Of a stretch of 28,445 bases of DNA, positions 10,384 through 25,700 are shown piece after piece. Positions within the stretch are counted from its first letter, which is position 1. Each line of letters starts with the position of its first letter. The translations under genes and the position numbers were made by a program. A model generated the notes under the pieces. It made no database searches, was not told the origin of the DNA, and saw only the letters and a list, made by a program, of their open reading frames with translations. The stretch lies in contig QKYT01000378.1 of the NCBI GenBank assembly GCA_003550305.1, forward strand, positions 84,420-112,864, read 5' to 3'. Source of the stretch: Glomus cerebriforme. Taxonomy: Eukaryota; Glomeromycota; Glomeromycetes; Glomerales; Glomeraceae.

Positions 10384-13354
10384 ATGGCAGCAAATCAACA
10401 AACTAATAATTCACTTAACAATAAAAATCCCGAACCTCTTATATTAACTTATCTTGCTCATAAAGGATATAAACAAACCGAGGCAATGTTTAGACAAGAA
10501 TCTACAAGAAACTATTCATTTGATCAAAATGATCCGCTGACAACTAATTTTCTTAATTATTCTAATTATTCTAATTATTCCAATTATACCCCTTATGCTA
10601 ATATTAACCCAGATATATATAAACAAAGTTATTCTGTTTTAAGAACGTGGATTGAGCAATCATTAGATAAGTTTAAGGTATAAATTTAGGTTAATTGATG
10701 AATATTTTTGTTTTTAATTGTACTAATAATTTATCAAAATTAGGACGAATTGCAAAGAGTTATATGGCCGATATTTGTACATTCATATCTCGAACTTGTG
10801 TCAAAAGGATTTTCTGAACATGGTTGGTGGGATTATTTTGTTGGTTACTTTTTGCATCAACCATCCATCATGATATCTATAATCAATTTGGATGCTTTTA
10901 GCGACGGATTTTTTCAACACTTTTCATCTGGAACACAAAATGCACATTAAAGAGCTCAATACAATGCGAGTGATAAAATATCCACAACATGTGCAAGAGA
11001 ATGAATTTGCTAAAACTTTTCGCTCAAAGAAATATCCAATACAAATGTCTTCAACATCATATGATATATTGATCGATTTTTTACAAAGTCCTCCTAATGG
11101 AAATAATAATAGTTTCTTATTTAGACTTGTGAATCAATCTCTCAATATTGAAGGTACGTATACAAGAAATTTTAAGAATATCATTAATTTAAATGGATTT
11201 ATTTATTAGCTTCTTATTCTATTGGCAAAATATGGAATAGTTGGTTCATCGTATACAGATATTGGTATTCCTAGTTTTTCCACTCAAGAACTTGAAGAAT
11301 ACAATAAACAAGAAGTTCACTTGGGACATATGCCAATGGATCCAGAGTATCGCGAAGAAGTTGAAAAAACGTTAAGAGAACAAGATGAAATTCATCAAAG
11401 ACAGTTCGAGGAAGAAAATCAGGTAGGGACAAACGAAAACCAGGTAAATATTTATATATTATACGCTTAAACAAAATATCCTATGAATTTTCTTATACTT
11501 AAAATAAAATATATTATATTTAGTCAAACGGAATAATGGAGCCAGTTCCTTCACTTTATCAAGAGTTTTTGAATAAAGTAAAAAGGGATCAGAGTTCAGA
11601 TGCTCCTGACAGGACGTCTATTCCGCTGCCGTTACAGTATGTTTTGTTCAAATTGATTACAATGAAACCTATTATAACACGACAACGAATTTATTTATCT
11701 GACTTGAGAGACGTTTAGCAAAGAAGCCGACGTATTAGCACACGTCGAAACGATTAAAGACTTGAGACTACGAATAGAGCTGGGGCCATCTTCTACTCTT
11801 CCATCAATTTGTTTTTATACGTTTTTTAATACTTACGATAGGTACTTGCCATTATATTTTGATAATCTCATCACCAATTTAATTAACTTTATTAATTATC
11901 TTTATAGCCTCAATTGCTTAACCATATCTGAAGATACTTCTCTTATAGCTGGGGGCTTTTCAGATTCATACGTTAAAATTTATAGTTTGAAACGCGAAAA
12001 ACTAAGAGGATTTCGAGGACGTATAAATCCGGCGGAAATCAGAACCGGTAATACATATTACAAAAATTATTTATAGATTTCTTTTTGGTTTATGGAACTT
12101 ATATTGGTTTTATCTTATTATTGATTAAGCCAGCGACCTTGAAAACGCGAAAGAAAGATTCGGCAGTGATTGTAAAAGACTTTTAGGACATTCCGGACCT
12201 GTGTTTGGATTGAGTTTCAGTCCTGATAATAGATATCTAATTTCATGTTCAGAAGATAGGACCGGTAAAAAAAATTTATATATATGCTTAAATCAATGCT
12301 ATTTTTTTTTTATTATACTTATATATCGGCTTATTATTGATTTATTAGCACGACTTTGGAGTACAGATACCTATACTAATCTTGTATGTTATAAAGGCCA
12401 CAATTCTCCAATATGGGATGTTGATTTTAGTCCTTTAGGATTTTACTTTGTAACAGCTTCACATGATAGAACTGCACGACTTTGGAGCTGTGACCATATT
12501 TATCCGTTAAGGATATTTGCAGGACATATATCAGATGTGGATGTATGTAAAAAAAAAAAAAAAATCATTGTTTTTAAAATTTGTGATTCAAACTAACCCA
12601 ATATGATTAATAGGCTGTTAAATTCCATCCCAATTCTAAGTATATTGTCACTGGCTCAAGTGATAAATCGGTTCGAATGTGGGATATTCAAGGAGGGAGT
12701 TGCCTTCGATTATTCTCCGGACATACTGGAGGGATTTCTTGTATAAGTGTATCTGAGGATGGACGTTTAATGGCCTCAGCAGGTATTAAGTTTAAAACTT
12801 CTTTACGATATAAACATTATATATAATAATCATTTATGTATTTTCTTTAGGAGAGGATAAATCCGTAATGCTGTGGGATCTTGGAAGCGGAAAGCTTCTC
12901 AAGAAAATGTTGGGGCATAAATCTACTGTGTATTCATTAGATTTTAGTAAAGAAAGTAGTATTTTGGTATCAGGCGGTGCAGATGGTACCGTTCGTTTAT
13001 GGGATGTGAAAAAAGGTATTTCAGATAATTCCAATGAAGATGAATATATAGGCAAAATTAGAATGGATACAGATGAAAATCGCTCACATTCTTCAGCTAA
13101 GCAAAAACATATAACCGAAACGAAGTTAGTAAATTTTTCTCTATCATTACGTTAATATATAACAAAAAAAAAAACTCTATAATAATAAATTTAATCTTTT
13201 TAGGGATCTTATTAAAACATTACCAACAAAACAAACACCAGTTTATAAAATTCATTTTACTAGAAGAAATTTATGTCTTGCAGCGGGTGCTTATATGCCC
13301 ACTGAAGAGGAGTTAAAAGAATTAATGAGCAATAATGAACAAAAAAATACTTAA
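10384..13354 (+). CDS. TAF5: TFIID subunit TAF5 (LisH, NTD2 and WD40 domains)
   Basis: Twelve exons: 10384-10677, 10744-10822, 10902-11153, 11241-11443, 11524-11636, 11719-11841, 11908-12047, 12130-12264, 12349-12542, 12614-12782, 12851-13124 and 13204-13354. All phases agree, giving 708 residues. A LisH motif ([18 protein letters not shown]) opens the protein, then the TAF5 NTD2 helical domain, then [15 protein letters not shown], then about seven WD40 repeats with [21 protein letters not shown] and [12 protein letters not shown] as in other TAF5 proteins. TAF5 scaffolds histone-fold TAFs in TFIID and, in fungi, also serves SAGA (family knowledge). An upstream in-frame ATG at 10333 exists, but the one at 10384 has the better context (AACATGG). 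Exon 4 has two in-frame donors, 21 nt apart. The exon 4 acceptor at 11240 was chosen because it alone keeps the phase. Confidence 0.93.
10555..10590 (+). repeat. Nine-base repeat in TAF5 exon 1
   Basis: Four near-identical AATTATTCT units code Asn-Tyr-Ser four times (the last unit is Asn-Tyr-Thr). The repeat adds a short low-complexity linker between the LisH and NTD2 regions. Confidence 0.85.
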
Positions 13355-13761
13355 AGAAAAGGTTTTTTTAATACACTTTTTTACGAACTAAATTCTAAAT
13401 CATAATCTATTGTAAATTCTCATTATAATAAAAATTATAGTCTGTGGTAATTAATCAATTTTATAAATGAAAAACTAGAATGTTATAATTATTCAATTCT
13501 AAGTTGACTTTCTTAGAATTAGAAGTTTAATTTAATGTAAGTTTGATGATTTGATGCATTATTTAGACTTATTATTAAATGATGATAAATTCTTGATATA
13601 AAACTTGTTTTATTTAGATCTTTTTTTAATAATAAATTATAGTTTGGTGAATTTCTCATATTTTATGAAATGATTTCACTTGAATGTTTTTACGTAAATT
13701 TGAACGTTTAAATAAAACTGATAACAAAATTGTGAACCATCTTTCTTTTTAAAATTTTAAT
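13355..13761. other. Convergent intergenic region between TAF5 and MRD1
   Basis: About 400 nt of AT-rich 3' sequence between the TAF5 stop and the MRD1 stop, with scattered AATAAA/ATAAAA-type elements on both strands. No gene or repeat is recognised. Confidence 0.5.
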
Positions 13762-16700
13762 TTATTCTTCCATATCATTATCATCATTATTTTGATGACT
13801 TTCCTTCCAATCTTCCATATCAACTTTTTTCCTTTTTCTCATCCTGCCATCACCACCTTCAATATCGGCAATATATTCTCTACCAACTTTCTCCCTTAAT
13901 TCTTCAACATCTTTATCAATTTCAGCATATTCTAATATTAAATGTCTACCTAATAAATGAGTATCACGTAAATTTTCCATAACATTTCTTGCATCGCGTT
14001 TTGTTAAAAATTCTATAAAAGCAAAACCACGTGAAGTACCATCAAACTTTTTTGGTAAACGAAGTGCTTTGATTTGTCCATAAGAGCTAAATAGTTCTTT
14101 CAATTCTTTTTTTGTTGTTTCAAAAGCTAAATTTTTAACTATAATTTTAGTCGACTCTTGATTATCGTCCTCTTTGCGTTTCCGTTGGACAATATCTACT
14201 CCACGATTTGAGAATTTCAATTGTAGCGTATGACCATCAAGTTCATGATTCTATCACATAATTTAAATAAGTAAAAGAAATATATATATATGAACGATGT
14301 TTTTAATAAATATTATAGCATCACGCACCTGCATTGCTTTCAAAGCATTCTTTGCATTTTTTATATTATCATATTCGATAAATCCAAATCCCATACTTAA
14401 TTTTTTACCAGGATTTTTTGAATCATTTTTCATTTTTATTTTTGCTGATTTCATACCAGGTGTGTTCTTAAATACATTCCTTAACCCTTCCTCTGTAGTA
14501 TCAAAACTTATATTTTTTACAAATAGAGTAGCAGTTACTTCAGAATTAACATCAACATTATCATCATCCACATTAGGTGTCGGTTCAACAAGGTCAGTGG
14601 AAGATAATACTTTCTTTCCTTCTTGTTTAGATGAATTGTCTTCTTTTGAATCATCATCTTTAAAGACACTAACTGGTGCCTTTTCTAAATAAAGCGGAAC
14701 TCCTTTAAACTTCTTATACGCAAGATTCGTGAACGCATTTTTAGCTTCAGTTGGATGTATAAATTCTATCACAGCGAGTGTTCGAGCCGGTGGTATTATT
14801 ATCTATATTTATAAGGATATTAACCACATGTTATTAAATAACAAACCTTGTTAAAAAAACATACCCGGCCAATGTCTCCGTACCATCCAAATAATTGTTG
14901 TAAATCTTCTTTGGTGGCATTATACGGAATATTTTTAACCAGAATAATATTATTACTTTTTTCTTTTTTTCCAAAAGAATCCAAGCATACTCCATTCTAA
15001 TAAAATAACTATATCAAAAATCAATTACGGATAACGATAGAATTTGTACAGCTAAAGCTTACCTCTGCAAGATATGCTTTTGTTTCTTGTATAATATGTG
15101 TTTCCGCAAGAGCGAGGCGAGCGGACATATTATCACTTTCTGGATCCAAAATATCCGATTTTTTGATATTAAGTCTATTTGCAATGGATTCAGCAATTGA
15201 ATCGCTCTAAAATACATAAAGAAATAAATTATATAAATATAAATAAATATAAAGTAAGAATAAATAAAAAAAACTATTTACATTCATATATAAAGTATTC
15301 CAATTAAAGTCACTTGTGGCCTGCGCTTTTAGTTTCATTTCTCTTTGTTTTTTCAAATTCCATTTACTTGGATCAATATCATGTGACAGAGGTTTCTCTC
15401 TAGAAGGTATAATATGTAATAATCTACCCATAAAAAACTTATTATCGAGTTCTATATAAGCCTTGACAGCATGCTCAGGAATGTGATAAAGAATATAGGC
15501 GAAGCCTTTTTGTTTCTTAGTTTCTCTATCGAGTGGCATGTGAACCTATAAAATAAGTTCGATTAAATTAAATTTTTTTTAATTTCGTACTTCAATTTTT
15601 ATCAAATCAATACTTACCTCAGCAAGTGGACCAAACTTGACAAACTCTTTTCGTAAATCATCTTCTGTACAAATGTAAGGTAAATTCCTAACAAATAAAC
15701 GACCAGTTTCACCTATGGATTCCTCAGGTGGAACTTCAGTAATTCGATCACTTGAATTATTATTCGTCTCTTTGTTAGATATTATGCCTTGCATTTGTTC
15801 TTCATCGTGATTCATATACGCGCCTTTATCATCACCTTTTTTCTCATCGCTTTTGCTACTCTTGCTATCCGAACTCTTATCACTATTATAACCATCGTTA
15901 GATTCGCTGTCAGATGAAGTACCTTCCTTAACAGATCTTTTCTGAACAGACATCTAAATTAATTAGTTATTATAAGCATATAGGCATGTAAATATATTAC
16001 TCTCCAGATAAATAACTACTAACCTCATTATCTTCCTCGTCATCATCTTCTAAGTCAAACTTTCTTCTCATTCTTGACTTGAGCCAATCAATATCTGATA
16101 CCAAATCTTTGGTCGTATCAAATTCATTCTCATTTTCCTCACTTAAGATTTTGGCCTCGTTTTTATTATTTATAGGCTTTACCCTCTTATCGTCACCCTT
16201 TTTTTTATCCTTGGTTTTATTTAATAAATCTTGATAAAATTCATCATCTGAACCTTCAATTTTTGCATTATTTTTTGTAGGTTTTTTTTCACTTCCAATT
16301 TTAGACTTTTTACCATATTGTGAATCTAAAGTTGTTAAATCATCATTTGCCCAAGTTTTAGATTTTGATCTTGGTTGCATAACTTCTAAAAATTCTTGCA
16401 ATTTTTCATTCTTCTCATCAACAATTGAGAATTTTGAATTTGATTTCCTATATTTATCTTTATCTACTTTAGAAATGCCATCCAATGATTTATTATTAGG
16501 ATTTTGTTGGTGCCTCTTTTCATATTCTGAAGAACCAACACTATGTGCACTCCAGGGTCTTGGAAGTAATGAATCATTCACCTATAAATGAGTATATTTG
16601 ATTAGAATTAATACCTTTTAGATTCACTAAATTTAATATTACTCACTCACAGGTTTAGCAAACTCAATTGTAATTCTTGAAGTAAATATAAAAGTATTAT

Positions 16701-17032
16701 TGAAATATTTTAATGCATCATTGGCTTCTTGTTCTGTACGATAACCAATAAAACCAAAACAACGAGATTTACCGTCACTATGATTGAAAAATTCGAGTTT
16801 AATTGTATCAAAATTTAATAACATATTATTTTAATTAATCAAATATTAACCTTGTTTTCATTATCTTTGCATCAGTTACTTGACCTTTTGAGGAAAAATG
16901 TTCACGGAATTTATTATCGGTTAAATTTTTTGGTAAATTTTTTATTATTAGACGGGACCTATTAAATGTGAGAATTAATATAAATAAAACTATATTATAT
17001 GCAAATGTTCAAATGAAACAGAGAATTTACAT
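13762..17032 (-). CDS. MRD1: Mrd1/RBM19 pre-rRNA processing factor with five RRM domains
   Basis: Ten exons on the minus strand: 17032-17031, 16958-16851, 16777-16651, 16581-16024, 15953-15618, 15545-15282, 15206-15063, 14996-14865, 14802-14329 and 14250-13762. The product is 877 residues (yeast Mrd1 887). RRM1 starts at residue 2 ([14 protein letters not shown]). RRM2 lies near 349 ([16 protein letters not shown]), RRM3 near 529 ([16 protein letters not shown]), RRM4 near 648 ([16 protein letters not shown]) and RRM5 near 750 ([15 protein letters not shown]). A long acidic/Lys-rich linker follows RRM1. Mrd1 binds 35S pre-rRNA and helps form the small-subunit processome for 18S release (family knowledge). 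The first exon holds only AT; the G of the start codon comes from exon 2, across a 72-nt intron. The resulting [10 protein letters not shown] matches the family start exactly in position. Confidence 0.94.
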
Positions 17033-17498
17033 TTTCGATTCACGCTTTGATAAATTTGCAAAAAAAAAAATTTTTTACGTTAAATCTGTATTCTGATTTT
17101 CTCCCGGCAGTTTCCTCCCTTTTATTATATTACTTTTATTGATAATCTAAATCACGTGTCTAACAACTAAAATTGTTATTTATACTTCATTTCATCATTT
17201 CACTTGTTATTTTTATTTATTTATTTTATTTTTCCAAAAAATTTATATAAATATGATAAACTATTACACAGTGAACATCAATATACAGACTTGCTCATTC
17301 CATTAATAAAAAGGCTCCAAAAATCTGGTAAGATTTCAATTCGTCTCGATGTGAGGAATCTATAATAATTTTAATTAAGAGATCTGTTATATCAAGAAGA
17401 ATTATTAATCCGTATCTGAACCTCAATCCGATACATCAAGTCCGATTTATCAAGACTGTTATTTAGACTGTTATTTATAATTTAGCTACTTCAGCATA
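17033..17498. promoter_or_regulatory. Shared upstream region of MRD1 and the AFG2B-like gene
   Basis: 466 nt between divergent starts, with a TCACGTG element at 17152-17158 and poly-A/T tracts. No open frame is supported. Both flanking products are predicted ribosome-biogenesis factors, so joint control is plausible but unproven. Confidence 0.45.
17152..17158. promoter_or_regulatory. TCACGTG E-box-like element
   Basis: CACGTG with a leading T, about 120 nt upstream of the MRD1 start and 340 nt upstream of the AFG2B-like start. It is the same heptamer as that upstream of tropomyosin. Confidence 0.35.
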
Positions 17499-21237
<3,739 letters not shown>

Positions 21238-22757
21238 AATTTTTTCCGCAACCAAAAATGGCTTAGGTGCATTCTTGAGTAAACTACCTGTGGACTGTGG
21301 TAACATTTGCAAGCATAACACATTGTAATATTAAAAAAAAGCATTTACAGAAACAAAAAAAAAAATAAAATAAAATAAAAATAAAAATAACATCAAATGC
21401 CTTTTTTAAAGTTTCAAAGACAAAATCCTTAACCATTCAAGATAGGAATTCAAAATTTTATCTGAATTTATTTTTCTGAAACACTGATGTTTCGCATTTA
21501 AAGATCTGAAGAAAAAAAAAGTTTCACATGACTCCTAAAAAATTTTCTTATATTTTGTATAACTACAGGATTAACACGTGTAAGAAATTCTAACTATCGA
21601 TTTTGAAGTTTTATAACGTTCACTCATTAACACTCATAGTCCAATGGACTTATGTCTAGTTCTTTCGATTCTTTCTATTCTTTTCTTGACCGACAGAGAT
21701 AACGAACCATTTCATCAGTTAGAAAAATATGATCTCATTTCCGTACTTTTTTATATAAAACATTCCAGTTTTAAAAAAAAAGTCACGTGATATTTATATT
21801 ATTCATTATTTACACTTTTTGTGCGTAAATAATTATTTTTTTTTTTTTAAAAAAAAAAAAAATCTTGAAACTTGGAAACAGGGTTCGTGAAACCTCTTTG
21901 TCGAAGGAGAGATGTTTCAAACTATAAATCTTTATATAGAAGCTGTTGTGTCATCAACAAATGAGAATCACATAATTTATTCTCTAACAATACTGTATCT
22001 ACCCAGATTAAAATACTAAACTTTCCGTTCGGAATTTAGTAAAATTTTTTCACTTAAACCATTATCTTCCTTATTGGTTACTGAACCCTCAAAAAAAAGA
22101 TGAAACATTTATTATTTATAAAACTAATTCCAAACATGGAAATGAGGACATGAGGTAATTATTATGCATCAAGAAACAAATAAAAAAGGAACAAGGAGTT
22201 TTTAAAACAAAGATGCAAATCAAAAATGTGATTTTTAGTCCTTGTCATTTTAATGTTAAATTTCATCGCAGGTTTAACATTCATTTTCTAAAAGCAGTAT
22301 TGAAATCCATTTTGTTTTTTTTTTTATGTATTTATGTATTTATGTAAAACAATTGTGTAACTTCTGATCGGGCGTGCATAAATCCACAATACTATTAATT
22401 TAAAAATACCATGAATTATATATTATATTACCAATTACCAAAATTAGCTTTTATAGACCAAATTTAGTTAACCCTTTTATTTATTGTTCTCTGCGTACGG
22501 GTGACGAAACAATTAAAAAATGAGATATTATGTTTCATCTCAATTTCATATAAATTCAAGCTGTCCATTATGTATTAATTTATTCTTTAAAAAAAAAATT
22601 TTCTGGTTTTTTTTTTTATTTCCATATTTTATTAAAAGACAAAGAACGAGAGGACTGGTTTTCTCTTCGTTTCTTTATTATTTTATTATACGTTGATTTA
22701 TAATTTTATACGATTTTATTAATAATAACAAATTAATAAAAAAAAAAATAAAAAAAA
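21238..22757. other. Long intergenic region upstream of the cysteine-rich membrane protein
   Basis: About 1.5 kb without a supported gene. It contains two CACGTG palindromes (21575-21580 and, as TCACGTGA, 21783-21790), a long T/A homopolymer pair near 21836-21862, and an A-rich block immediately before the next start codon. I checked both strands for tRNA-like boxes and known coding similarity and saw none convincing. Confidence 0.5.
21783..21790. promoter_or_regulatory. TCACGTGA palindrome
   Basis: An eight-base perfect palindrome containing the E-box core, about 970 nt upstream of the next gene. The distance makes a promoter role uncertain. Confidence 0.25.
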
Positions 22758-25700
22758 ATGCAAGGCTGGTCCATTATGAATTTATCATTCATTTATGTTC
22801 TATCCTTTTTGATTTTGATAATCAATTTGACGTATAATGTGCACGCTGGTAAGTTGGCTTTTACTTTAATTTACTATCAAAATTTTATTTATCACTAATT
22901 AAATCTCTCTTTTTTTTTTACAGCAAAATTTATTCGTAACGCACAGACGCTTACATGTCTTGATCTCACATCACCCCCATCCTCTTCTTCATGTACGCCT
23001 GTAACTTTAAACTCGTGTCCTGCTGATAGATTCATTCAATTCTCAGATACTTTAAAATGGAATTTAATTCCTTTGGATTCTTCTATGCCATTAACCAATA
23101 ATTCCGATATTATGATTGGATCTAATGATAATCAATTTTGTTTAAGTACCGCATCAAATAATGTACAAGTTTGTCCTTGCGATAATGGAATCGCTCAAAA
23201 GTGGATATTGAGTAACGATAGAATTTATAGTGCTGCTAATAATGAATGTTTAGGTGTAGTAGGAGAACGAGTTAGTGTAGGAAATTGTCAAGTTGGTAAT
23301 GGTCCAACGTCTTGGAACATTTATCACGTTGCTCCAAGTAAGTTTTATTATATACTTTATTATGTGATTTATAGATCATATTTCTGACACATCTTAAATA
23401 ATTTTTTTTTTTTCTTTTTTAGATGCAGTAAACTTATATTTAAACCCAGGATTTGGCGATAAACCACAACAACTTTTCGTAAATACTTATAATTCACAAT
23501 TTCTTCCTTCTGAAATTTTCTCAGCTCCATTCTCCCTTGAAATTCCACCAGGATTTGAATTCATTATTGATAGTGGAAATAACAATGTTATGAAATTCGA
23601 TTTTGATATTTCATTAATGTCACCTATCAATTCTCTTACTTCTATTATCACTGTCAAATTAAAGCCTGGGATGATTATTTATGAATATCCAGATTATTTT
23701 AGTGCGAGTAAATTTATGGAAGTTGGTACTCAAGTTCCTTCAAATTCAATTATTGGTTCAGTTTTAGTTTCAGAAGGTTTTCGTGGTGTTATCTGGTCAA
23801 ATTCAAATTTTACTGGTAATAATCTTGGTTTGTTCGAACCAATCGCTAATTTCACCGGAGTTTCAATAGCAACCAAACAAGACTTTGTTGCTAGTTTAGA
23901 CGTTTCTGGAAGTGAGTCAATATATTTAATAAAAGTCATTGGTTTTTTTTAAAGATTATTTCACTAAGCTCATTGTATCATTGTTATTATTTTCAGCCAA
24001 ATGCAAAAATGAGTGCGGATCTGCTGGCTTTTGTTCAGATAATGGTACTTGTAATTGTAAACCAGGTTTCACTGGAGAAAAATGTGATCAGTGTGCATCT
24101 GGATTCTTTGGACCTACTTGTCAAAAATGTAATTGCGCAACGGGTCTTAATAAAGATGTTTGTGATGATGGATTACTTGGGACTGGCGAATGTAAATGCA
24201 ATGTTGGATTTGAAGGTGATAACTGTAACCAATGTGCTCCCGGTTTCTTTGGCATTAATTGTAAAGGTACGTCATTTTCAAGATTTTTATTTATGATACG
24301 ATTCGTATTTACGATTTATTTATTGATTTTTAGAATGTGAATGCGGTTATGGTGGTGTGTGCAACGATCAAGGGATTTGCTCATGTAATGCCGGTTTCGA
24401 CTTTGACACAAATAATCAATGTACTGTGTGTAAAAAAGGATTCATCAAATCTGGAAACGATTGCAAGGCATGCACTCCAGGTTGTGATGTATGTAATGAA
24501 AATGGTATATGCCTTCAATGTCAACCGGGACTTATTGCTTCTGATAATTCTGGTACATGCGCCAGCACAAGTTGCCAGCCTGGTACATTTCTTAATAATA
24601 GTACTAATACGTGTACACCATGTGATAATACTTGTAGCGCATGCTCTGGGCCAGGTCCTGGAAATTGTTTGCAATGTCAGTCTCCAAACTTTCATTTAGA
24701 AGGTTCTTGTGTTACAACTGATCGTGTTGGTAGATGTACTTCACAGAATACAAATCAACATTTCTTTGTTAATACGGACAAAAATACTTGTGATGCTTGT
24801 CCAAATAATTGCGCTGATTGCAATTTCGGTCCGACTTTTAGTATTACATCAAGTACCGCAGATCAGGTACAATGCACAAAATGCAAGCCTGGAACCTTTC
24901 TCAGTAATGGCAATTGTTTTGAAAATTGCCCTGACGGAACATATGGTGATCCAACAGACTTCACCTGCAAAGGTATGAATGAATTTAATGATAATATTTA
25001 TGTACACCATTTTTAATAAATAGTATATTTTTAAAAACAAAAAAATTTTTTTTTTTNAGATGTACTTCACAGAATACAAATCAACATTTCTTTGTTAATA
25101 CGGACAAAAATACTTGTGATGCTTGTCCAAATAATTGCGCTGATTGCAATTTCGGTCCGACTTTTAGTATTACATCAAGTACCGCAGATCAGGTACAATG
25201 CACAAAATGCAAGCCTGGAACCTTTCTCAGTAATGGCAATTGTTTTGAAAATTGCCCTGACGGAACATATGGTGATCCAACAGACTTCACCTGCAAAGGT
25301 ATGAATGAATTTAATGATAATATTTATGTACACCATTTTTAATAAATAGTATATTTTTAAAAACAAAAAATTTTTTTTTTTTATAGTCTGCGATCTAAGT
25401 TGTGCCAATTGTAAAGGACCTGGAACAAATGAATGTACTAAATGTCCAATTAATAATTTCGGTTTAAATGGAGTATGTTCATCCAATCTATGTCCTTCAG
25501 GATTCATAGCACTTAATACGATATGTACAAAATGTCATATTGATTGTTTAGAATGTTCCGGTCCGGGAATCAATCAATGCACAAAATGTCCACCTAATCG
25601 TCCAATTTTAACAAAAGATGGTCAATGCATAGAAATTTGTCCGATGGGTACTTATGCCGATGAAAATGGACAGTGCCAAAAATGTCATGCAGATTGTTCT

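Noticed and set aside
11154..11211. Alternative shorter TAF5 intron ending at TTATTAG (11211)
   Set aside because: It joins in the wrong phase and meets a stop; the acceptor at 11240 keeps the frame.
14297..14692. 131-codon open frame on the plus strand
   Set aside because: Antisense shadow of MRD1 exon 9; the hydrophobic composition mirrors the Lys/Asp-rich sense strand.
21870..21905. GGGTTCGTGAAACC, like a tRNA B box
   Set aside because: No matching A box, acceptor stem or anticodon arm can be folded around it.
24337..24699. Open frames overlapping the cysteine-rich exon 5 in other frames and on the minus strand
   Set aside because: Out of frame with the EGF/furin-like repeats; they arise because cysteine codons avoid stops in neighbouring frames.
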